Positions 15,296 to 21,317 of a DNA stretch of 26,466 nucleotides are shown here, in pieces. Made by a program: the position numbers and the translations under genes. The notes beneath the pieces were generated by a model. It searched no databases and was not told the DNA's origin. It saw only the letters and a list, made by a program, of their open reading frames with translations. The DNA is from UBA1381 sp964399965. Its GTDB lineage: Bacteria; Bacillota; Clostridia; UBA1381. How positions within the stretch are numbered: the stretch's first letter is position 1; each line of letters starts with the position of its first letter. The stretch is taken from NCBI GenBank assembly GCA_964399965.1, contig CAYNRX010000033.1, forward strand, positions 1-26,466, written 5' to 3'.

Positions 15296-15676
15296 ATGCC
15301 ATATGTACCCGTAACGAAAGATCTAACAACAGTAAAGACAAAGGTTGCGTTCAACCTTACAAAGCGCCAGCTAATATGTTTTGCCGGAGCCGCAGCTGTC
15401 GGAATACCGACGTATTTACTCACTCGCGGTATATTCGGCGGGACCGGCGCGGTCATGGCTCTTGTAGCCGTTGCGCTACCGTTCTTCTTCTTTGCGATGT
15501 ATGAGAAGAACGGTCAGCCGCTTGAAAAGATATTGAAGAACTTTTATATAACCAGATTCAAAAAGCCGAAAGTGCGGCCGTACAGGACCGATAATCTGTA
15601 TGCCGCGCTTGAACGGCAGGTCAGATTAGACAAGGAGGTCAGACTTATTGTCCAAAACGAAAACAGGAAAACATAA
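15296..15676 (+). CDS. prgI: PrgI family (VirB3-like) membrane protein
   Basis: A 126-residue protein starting MPYVPVTKDLTTVKTKVAFN, with NLTKRQLICFAGAAA leading into two adjacent membrane helices (about 28-68) and a basic cytoplasmic tail (KNFYITRFKKPKVRPY). This is the PrgI pattern: the small inner-membrane partner of the VirB4 ATPase. GGAGGA (15284-15289) supports the start. Its last 29 bases overlap the VirB4 gene, whose TTG start follows AAGGAGGT in this gene's end. Confidence 0.9.
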   Translation: MPYVPVTKDLTTVKTKVAFNLTKRQLICFAGAAAVGIPTYLLTRGIFGGTGAVMALVAVALPFFFFAMYEKNGQPLEKILKNFYITRFKKPKVRPYRTDNLYAALERQVRLDKEVRLIVQNENRKT

Positions 15677-18071
15677 GATCAAAATACCAAAGGATAAGCC
15701 GCTTACCGGCAGGCAGCGCCACCGTCTTGCCGAAGCGGTGCATAAGGCAAAATCGCAGGGCAAGATCGCCATGAGCGCGCAGCAGACTATCCCGTATAAG
15801 GAGATGCGTCCGGACGGGATATGCTGCGTAACCGATACATTCTATACGAAAACCATACGCTTTCTTGATATTAACTATCAATTGGCGCGCAACGAGGACA
15901 AGAACACGATATTTGAGAACTACTGTAATTTCCTCAACTACTTTGACAAGTCAATATCGGTGCAGTTGTCTTTTATCAACCAGACCATGAATGTATCGGA
16001 ATTTGAGAAAACGATAGATATACCCTTACAAAATGATAAATTTGACGATATTCGAGCGGAATATACGCAAATGCTCAAAGACCAGCTCGCCAGAGGTAAT
16101 AACGGTCTTGTAAAACATAAGTATATCACATTTGGTATCCAAGCAGAGAATATACAGGCAGCGAAACAAAAGCTTGAGCGCATAGAAGCGAATGTGCTGA
16201 ATAACTTCAAGATACTCGGAGTGCAGGCGTTCCCACTGAACGGCATAGAAAGGCTTGAACTGCTCCACTCCTGCTTCAATGTCGGTGAACCCGATAAATT
16301 CATGTTCAGCTGGAACATGATACATAAGACCGGGCTTTCGACAAAGGACTTTATCGCGCCCACATCATTCAACTTTTCAGACGGGCAAACGTTCCGTATG
16401 GGAAAGAAGATAGGCGCGGTGTCGTTTTTGCAGATACTCGCACCGGAGCTGACGGATAGAATGTTGGTGGATTTCCTTGACCTTCAAAACAACTTATCTG
16501 TAAATATTCACATACGCAGCATAGACCAGACGGAAGCGATAAAGACCATCAAGAGAAAGCTTACAGATATAGACAAAATGAAGATTGAGGAGCAGAAGAA
16601 AGCCGTACGCGCAGGTTATGACATGGATATTATTCCGTCGGACCTTGCGACCTACGGCGGCGAAGCAAAAAGACTGCTGGAGGACTTACAGTCAAGAAAC
16701 GAGCGAATGTTCCTCGTGACGATCCTCATTATGACGACTGCCGATAACAAGCGTGAGCTTGACAATATCATGTTTGCGGCGCAGAGTATCGCACAGCAGA
16801 ACAACTGTCCGTTAAGACGGCTTGATTATCAGCAGGAGGCAGGCTTGATGTCAAGCGTGCCGATCGGCGTGAACCAGATAGAGATACAGCGCAGTTTGAC
16901 TACATCGTCAACTGCTATTTTTGTGCCATTTACAACTCAGGAGCTTTTCTCTGACAGTCCCGAAGCCCTTTACTGCGGACTTAACGCCTTATCTAACAAT
17001 ATGATAATGGTAGACCGCAAATTATTGAAGAACCCGAACGGGCTGATCCTCGGCACACCCGGCAGCGGCAAGTCGTTCAGCGCAAAAAGAGAGATAGCGA
17101 ATGCTTTCCTTGTGACAAAGGACGATATATTCATATGCGATCCCGAAGCAGAATATTATCCCCTCGTTCATCAGCTGGGCGGTCAGGTGATACGGCTCAG
17201 CCCGACGTCAAAGGACTACGTAAATCCCATGGACATCAACCTCAACTACTCGGATGAAGAAAATCCATTGGCATTAAAGAGCGATTTCATTCTTTCTCTA
17301 TGCGAACTTATCATCGGCGGACGTACCGGATTGGAGCCGGGCGAAAAGAGTATCATCGACCGTGCGCTCGGAAAAGTTTACGAACCGTACTTCAAAGACC
17401 CGAGACCGGAGAATATGCCTGTACTCGGAGACCTCTATCGTGTTATCCGCGAGCAGAACGACGCGGAAGCGCACAGGATAGCGACCGCTCTTGAAATGTA
17501 CGTCACGGGTACGTTGAACGTATTCAATCACAGAACGAACGTTGATATATCGAACCGTATCGTTTGCTTTGATATAAAGGAGCTCGGCAAGCAGCTGAAA
17601 AAGATAGGAATGCTCGTGGTTCAGGATCAAATTTGGAACAGAGTGACAATTAACAGAAGCGAGCATAAGGCTACAAGATACTATGTAGACGAATTTCACT
17701 TGCTTTTAAAAGACGAGCAGACGGCGGCATATTCGGTGGAGATATGGAAGCGTTTCCGTAAATGGGGAGGTATCCCGACAGGTATTACGCAGAACGTCAA
17801 GGACCTTTTGGGCAGTTCGGAGATAGAGAATATCTTTGAAAACAGTGATTACATCTATATGCTCAATCAGGCAGCCGGGGACCGTGAGATATTGGCAAAG
17901 AAACTCGGCATATCGCCGCAGCAGCTTTCATACGTCACACAGTCGGGAGCCGGCGAAGGTCTGCTGTTCTACGGCAGCACGATTATACCGTTCGTTGACC
18001 GGTTCCCGAAAGATACAAAGCTCTATGAACTCATGACGACCCGTCCTAATGAGGTGATCACGCATGAATAA
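15648..18071 (+). CDS. virB4: VirB4-like conjugation ATPase (CD1110 family)
   Basis: An 807-residue hexameric ATPase that powers assembly of, and transport through, the type IV channel. The N-terminal half holds the CagE/TrbE-like region (FSWNMIHKTGL, IAPTSFNFSD). Walker A is LGTPGSGKSFSAK (about 469-477), followed by ICDPEAEYYPLV. Walker B is YYVDEFHLLL (about 678-687), then WKRFRKWGGIPTGITQNV and a C-terminal arginine-finger region. The length is normal. The start is TTG 15648, eight bases after AAGGAGGTC. Its end overlaps the cytosine methylase gene by eight bases. Confidence 0.93.
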   Translation: MSKTKTGKHKIKIPKDKPLTGRQRHRLAEAVHKAKSQGKIAMSAQQTIPYKEMRPDGICCVTDTFYTKTIRFLDINYQLARNEDKNTIFENYCNFLNYFDKSISVQLSFINQTMNVSEFEKTIDIPLQNDKFDDIRAEYTQMLKDQLARGNNGLVKHKYITFGIQAENIQAAKQKLERIEANVLNNFKILGVQAFPLNGIERLELLHSCFNVGEPDKFMFSWNMIHKTGLSTKDFIAPTSFNFSDGQTFRMGKKIGAVSFLQILAPELTDRMLVDFLDLQNNLSVNIHIRSIDQTEAIKTIKRKLTDIDKMKIEEQKKAVRAGYDMDIIPSDLATYGGEAKRLLEDLQSRNERMFLVTILIMTTADNKRELDNIMFAAQSIAQQNNCPLRRLDYQQEAGLMSSVPIGVNQIEIQRSLTTSSTAIFVPFTTQELFSDSPEALYCGLNALSNNMIMVDRKLLKNPNGLILGTPGSGKSFSAKREIANAFLVTKDDIFICDPEAEYYPLVHQLGGQVIRLSPTSKDYVNPMDINLNYSDEENPLALKSDFILSLCELIIGGRTGLEPGEKSIIDRALGKVYEPYFKDPRPENMPVLGDLYRVIREQNDAEAHRIATALEMYVTGTLNVFNHRTNVDISNRIVCFDIKELGKQLKKIGMLVVQDQIWNRVTINRSEHKATRYYVDEFHLLLKDEQTAAYSVEIWKRFRKWGGIPTGITQNVKDLLGSSEIENIFENSDYIYMLNQAAGDREILAKKLGISPQQLSYVTQSGAGEGLLFYGSTIIPFVDRFPKDTKLYELMTTRPNEVITHE

Positions 18072-19086
18072 AGAGCTTACACACCTCAGCTTATTTTCGG
18101 GTATAGGCGGAATAGACCTCGCTGCGGAAGCGGCGGGGTTTACTACCGTCTGTCAGTGTGAATGGGCTGATTATCCGACTGCAATTCTTGAAAAGCGCTG
18201 GCCGTATGTGCCGCGGTTTCGTGATATTACAACATTGACAAAGGAGAGATTTTTTGAAAAGACAGGACGAGAAACAATTACGCTCATATCCGGCGGATTC
18301 CCGTGTCAGCCGTTCTCAACCGCAGGACAGCGAAAGGGATTTGCTGATACCCGATATCTCTGGCCTGAAATGTGTCGAGTTATTTCCGAACTGCACCCCC
18401 ATTGGGTGCTTGGGGAGAATGTTGCCGGGTTTATCAATGTGGGGCTCGACAAAACGATATTTGACTTGGAGCGTGAGGGCTACGCTGTTCAAGCATTTGT
18501 ATATCCGGCTTGCGGTGTCGGCGCATGGCATGAGCGGACACGAACTTTTATCGTCGCGGCTGATGTTTCCCACACCCCTTGCCTCCGACAAGCACTCGTT
18601 AAAGGACGCGATGAACATGAACGTGTATCTGTCGGACAATGGGATCTTCAGAAAGATAAATCCGAACGGCGCAATATGGAGCCTGCCGCTGTCAGCGGCG
18701 GTATTCTATCTGACGCCGGTAGCCTCGGACGGGATACGGTCGAAGCTGCCGCCGAAAGTGATGATAAAGAGCAAAGACGGCGCGAACCTTGCGGCGCAGA
18801 TAATAAAGCAGGAAATGCCGATGGACCCAGACGCGGCGCTGAACCCAGACTGGACGGAGTGGCTTATGGGTTTCCCGCAGGGATGGACGGACATCAGCTG
18901 TGGAAACGAGAGCCTGAGGGCGTTCCGCGTCTGACAAGCAAAACGGAGAACCGCGCGCTGAGGCTGAAAACACTCGGCAATGCAGTGTGCCCGCCGCAGG
19001 TTTACCCGATATTGAAATGTATTGCGGATATTGAGACGGGCATGTGCAGGAACAATTGTGTATTCGGAGGATGTGATAATGTATAA
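18064..19086 (+). CDS. DNA (cytosine-5) methyltransferase
   Basis: A 340-residue enzyme with motif I LSLFSGIGGIDLAAEAAGF (9-27), motif IV GGFPCQPFSTAGQ with catalytic Cys81, motif VI ENVAGF (118-123), motif VIII ERTRTFIV and motif X LKTLGNAVCPPQVYP (301-315). The stretch between VIII and X (about 170-270) is a charged, poorly conserved target-recognition region. It should methylate cytosine C5 in a sequence not deducible here. No restriction enzyme accompanies it. It starts inside the VirB4 stop codon, so it is part of the transfer operon. A second open frame overlaps codons 64-290 and seems to be coding too. No frameshift is needed: both N- and C-terminal motifs are in this frame. Confidence 0.9.
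   Translation: MNKELTHLSLFSGIGGIDLAAEAAGFTTVCQCEWADYPTAILEKRWPYVPRFRDITTLTKERFFEKTGRETITLISGGFPCQPFSTAGQRKGFADTRYLWPEMCRVISELHPHWVLGENVAGFINVGLDKTIFDLEREGYAVQAFVYPACGVGAWHERTRTFIVAADVSHTPCLRQALVKGRDEHERVSVGQWDLQKDKSERRNMEPAAVSGGILSDAGSLGRDTVEAAAESDDKEQRRREPCGADNKAGNADGPRRGAEPRLDGVAYGFPAGMDGHQLWKREPEGVPRLTSKTENRALRLKTLGNAVCPPQVYPILKCIADIETGMCRNNCVFGGCDNV
18241..18256 (+). promoter_or_regulatory. Internal ribosome-binding site and TTG start inside the methylase gene
   Basis: AAGGAGAG (18241-18248) lies six bases upstream of TTG 18254-18256, the first codon of the overlapping +1-frame ORF. In the methylase frame the same bases encode TKERFFEKTG, a normal stretch of that family, so the site may partly be a by-product of that sequence. 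Confidence 0.45.
18254..18934 (+). CDS. Overlapping out-of-frame ORF inside the cytosine methylase gene
   Basis: A 226-codon frame shifted by one base from the methylase. Its C-terminal half contains FPTPLASDKHSL, LTPVASDGIRS, NLAAQI and NPDWTEWLMGFPQGWTDI. This matches a known motif set (PTPxASD ... LNPxWVEWLMGFPxGWTD) seen in phage and mobile-element methylase-associated proteins. The N-terminal half (SGLKCVELFPNCTPIGCLGRML, STKRYLTW) also resembles proteins annotated in similar elements. It has its own AAGGAG and TTG start. At 18868-18888 the two frames read GFPAGMD and GFPQGWT from the same bases, each motif-like. It may be a real overprinted gene, or its conservation may only mirror the methylase. 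Function unknown. Confidence 0.45.
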   Translation: MKRQDEKQLRSYPADSRVSRSQPQDSERDLLIPDISGLKCVELFPNCTPIGCLGRMLPGLSMWGSTKRYLTWSVRATLFKHLYIRLAVSAHGMSGHELLSSRLMFPTPLASDKHSLKDAMNMNVYLSDNGIFRKINPNGAIWSLPLSAAVFYLTPVASDGIRSKLPPKVMIKSKDGANLAAQIIKQEMPMDPDAALNPDWTEWLMGFPQGWTDISCGNESLRAFRV

Positions 19087-19261
19087 GGAAAAGGATTTTT
19101 TGAACGGTTCGGGCTGCAAGGACCTCACGGCGTACGAGGTGATAAAGAAAATACGCCGTGAGGAAAAGCGGCGGCTTATTGAGGATATAAAGGCACTGGC
19201 GGAGAGCCGTGGCTATAGGATAACAAGCGTCATACGCTTGGAGGAGACAGATAATTCATGA
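19079..19261 (+). CDS. 60-residue hypothetical protein of the transfer operon
   Basis: A small, charged, largely helical protein (FLNGSGCKDLTAYEVIKKIR, then EEKRRLIEDIKALAESRGY). GGAGGATG (19067-19074) five bases before ATG 19079 favours this start over an upstream in-frame one. It overlaps the methylase end by eight bases and lies 15 bases before the next gene, so it is co-translated in the operon. No family is recognised. Confidence 0.6.
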   Translation: MYKEKDFLNGSGCKDLTAYEVIKKIRREEKRRLIEDIKALAESRGYRITSVIRLEETDNS

Positions 19262-19276
19262 AAGGAGCGTTGATAG

Positions 19277-20050
19277 GTGGAAAATGATAAATATACCTCA
19301 TATGACAGTGACAGACTTAACGAGGGCAGTGAACTCAAAGTCCATCATACCGTATATTTAAATGAAACGGATATGACGGATCTGGTATCAATGCCGTTAG
19401 ACGAAGTGCTTGATATGCGCGAAAAATGTGCAAAGCTTGAACTTGCGGCGTTTAACGTTGTCAGGAAAGCTGCCGTCATATGGGAAGAAAAAGCAGCCGA
19501 CACAAGACTTCTTGACAGGGCCATAAAATATCTCAAAATGCCCGAAGTGCAGCACACGTCAAATAAATGGGACAAAGATAAATATGGCGATTTTGATACG
19601 ATAAGCAATAAGGTATACAAAATGAGAGTACGCATAGATGAATACGAAAATTACAGGACGGGCAAACCACGCTGGGATGTGCGTTGGCATGTATACACGA
19701 ACAGTCCACGCGATAACTGCAATGTGAAAGTCGCAGGTCAGGAGCGCTCGTTTCCCGATAAAGAGTCGGCTGAGAAGTATTTGCAAGGACGTATAAAGGC
19801 ATATTCGCATTTGTTCACGGAAATATCACCGCCGTTACCGAAAGAATATGAACCCCCTTTCAGATTGTACGGACAGCTGCTGCCCGGCTACACTACGGAG
19901 GCCATGGTACAGGAGCAAAAGGCGGAACGAGCCGAAAAAGCCAGTGAGAAGCCGTCAATTCGCGGTCAGCTCAATGAGCTCAAAGGTAAGGATAAGGCGA
20001 AGGCAGCTCCGGATAAGGCGAAGAAGCGGACAGAGCCGGAATTGGGCTGA
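19277..20050 (+). CDS. Conserved accessory protein of conjugative elements, unknown function
   Basis: A 257-residue soluble protein. The N-terminal part (about 25-85) has VHHTVYLNETDMTDL and a helical region. The middle (105-180) holds YGDFDTISNKVYKMRV and KPRWDVRWHVYTN, suggesting a compact alpha/beta domain. The last 40 residues are Lys/Ala/Pro-rich and disordered. The tail EKPSIRGQL (residue 224) ... EPEL closely resembles the tail of the gene at 13084. GTG 19277 is chosen because AAAGGAG (19261-19267) lies nine bases upstream. It ends the first block of the transfer operon. No function assigned. Confidence 0.6.
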   Translation: MENDKYTSYDSDRLNEGSELKVHHTVYLNETDMTDLVSMPLDEVLDMREKCAKLELAAFNVVRKAAVIWEEKAADTRLLDRAIKYLKMPEVQHTSNKWDKDKYGDFDTISNKVYKMRVRIDEYENYRTGKPRWDVRWHVYTNSPRDNCNVKVAGQERSFPDKESAEKYLQGRIKAYSHLFTEISPPLPKEYEPPFRLYGQLLPGYTTEAMVQEQKAERAEKASEKPSIRGQLNELKGKDKAKAAPDKAKKRTEPELG

Positions 20051-20066
20051 AAAGAATTTATGTGTA

Positions 20067-20095
20067 TTGATTATTACGTATAATTGTGGTATTAT
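20067..20095 (+). promoter_or_regulatory. Promoter of the HEPN gene
   Basis: TTGATT (20067-20072), 17 bp, TATTAT (20090-20095) with TGG directly before it (extended -10). TGTGGTATTATATATTT matches the split-barrel gene promoter in 15 of 17 bases. Confidence 0.7.
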
Positions 20096-20114
20096 ATATT
20101 TGTAAGTATAAGAT

Positions 20115-20127
20115 AAATCGGAATTTG
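20115..20127. repeat. Left cassette-end motif of the HEPN gene
   Basis: AAATCGGAATTTG is identical to 7775-7787 and lies 25 bases after the start of the -10 box (26 at the other locus). It is in the untranslated leader, about 57 bases before the start codon. Confidence 0.6.
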
Positions 20128-20183
20128 AAGGAATGCTAAATTTAAAACAACATATCTAATTGATGATAATAAGGAGGGCAAAC

Positions 20184-21194
20184 ATGATTGATGTAAATGT
20201 ATCTATTTCAGGTATCCTAATGTGCTGTGATGAAAGTCTTTGTGGATTAGTTTTAGGTAGAGGATATAATATTGAGAAGTGTGACCTCGATACACTATTT
20301 TTCAAAGATAGGATCACTAATGGGATGGGACATTTGAATACGGAATATTTTAGTTCACAAATCATTGAAGAAGAGAAAGTATCCTTCATTTGTGTAAAAA
20401 AGGATGATATTATACAAATAGAAGGTCCAAGCTTTAGTACGTCCCAACGTGTTATATCTGATGAAGATTTTATGTGTAAGAATGAACTTGAACAGTACAT
20501 GAATAGTGAAATGGACTACCTAAATGAACGAATCAATCTCCTTAGGCTCTTTAAATCTGGTAATATTGGATTTGTAGATGTTTTTTTCCATTATTCGTTT
20601 ACTGTAATGGGATTTATTAAAAACACATTAGACGATATCAGTCATAATGAAACACGAAATACGATTGCAAGTACCCGATTCACATTAAACGAAGATGAAA
20701 TGGTTTCATGTAATCAGTGGCTTAATGATTATTGTGATGCACCATATGCATTGCTTAAAAATAGCATTGATGAGTTTTCTTGGGGGATCGAACAAATTGA
20801 TGTTTCAACTGGATTTGAACAATATATAACAGCATTAGAAATGACTCTTTTACCACAAAATCAGCCTGGGAAAAAGCAGATGTTAGCTAATAGAATTAGT
20901 GCTATGTTGGGAAATACATCAAATGAAGTACAACAGATTCACCAAAAAGTCTTGGATTTTTATAGATTTCGTTCCGAATCGTTACATGATGGTAATGATT
21001 CTAATATTACTGTTTTGAAATTATGTGAACTTGAAAATATAACAAGAGAAGTTTTAAAAAAATGTCTTATACGTTGTAAAAACGAGTACAATAAAAATCA
21101 TTGTGTTACATGGAACACAATAAAAAATTCGATTATGAATGACTTGATTACTCAAGTTAATTTATTAAAGAATTCAGGTGTTCTGCCTGCATAA
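20184..21194 (+). CDS. HEPN-domain protein (Apea-like), candidate phage-defence effector
   Basis: A 336-residue soluble protein. The C-terminal 110 residues read as an Apea-like HEPN domain: FEQYITALEMTLLP, then KKQMLANRISAMLGNTSNEV, then FYRFRSESLHDG with the Rx4H motif Arg263-x4-His268, and a final helix ITREVLKKCLIRC. HEPN proteins with this motif are usually metal-independent RNases in abortive-infection or toxin systems. The N-terminal 215 residues are not recognised and may sense the trigger. AAGGAGGG (20171-20178) fixes ATG 20184. It is visibly AT-richer than the operon around it, and has its own promoter and terminator and the paired end motifs. All of this points to a recently acquired cargo gene. 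RNase activity and defence are inferred. Confidence 0.65.
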   Translation: MIDVNVSISGILMCCDESLCGLVLGRGYNIEKCDLDTLFFKDRITNGMGHLNTEYFSSQIIEEEKVSFICVKKDDIIQIEGPSFSTSQRVISDEDFMCKNELEQYMNSEMDYLNERINLLRLFKSGNIGFVDVFFHYSFTVMGFIKNTLDDISHNETRNTIASTRFTLNEDEMVSCNQWLNDYCDAPYALLKNSIDEFSWGIEQIDVSTGFEQYITALEMTLLPQNQPGKKQMLANRISAMLGNTSNEVQQIHQKVLDFYRFRSESLHDGNDSNITVLKLCELENITREVLKKCLIRCKNEYNKNHCVTWNTIKNSIMNDLITQVNLLKNSGVLPA

Positions 21195-21216
21195 TATTGT
21201 TGTCAAAGAAAACTTT

Positions 21217-21228
21217 AAATTCCGGTTT
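21217..21228. repeat. Right cassette-end motif of the HEPN gene
   Basis: AAATTCCGGTTT, identical to 8282-8293 and the inverted counterpart of the left motif at 20115. It lies between the HEPN stop codon and its terminator. Confidence 0.6.
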
Positions 21229-21254
21229 GTACAATAATACAATATAACATACAC

Positions 21255-21289
21255 AGAACATTGATTGCATAAGTCAATGTTCTTTTTTT
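21255..21289 (+). terminator. Rho-independent terminator after the HEPN gene
   Basis: AGAACATTGA (21255-21264) pairs perfectly with TCAATGTTCT (21274-21283) around nine bases, followed by a T run to 21289. Confidence 0.88.
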
Positions 21290-21317
21290 ACGCAAAAATT
21301 AAAGAAAGGACGAGAAC

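Noticed and set aside
15994..16005. A further CGGAATTT copy (TATCGGAATTTG) inside virB4
   Set aside because: It is a partial match inside coding sequence (Ser-Glu-Phe-Glu) with no partner. The match at 463-471 in the small Cys-rich gene is also partial, so both are taken as chance.
18064..19086. A frameshift or pseudogene in the cytosine methylase
   Set aside because: Motifs I, IV, VI, VIII and X are all in one uninterrupted frame; the +1 frame is an overlapping ORF, not a displaced part of the methylase.
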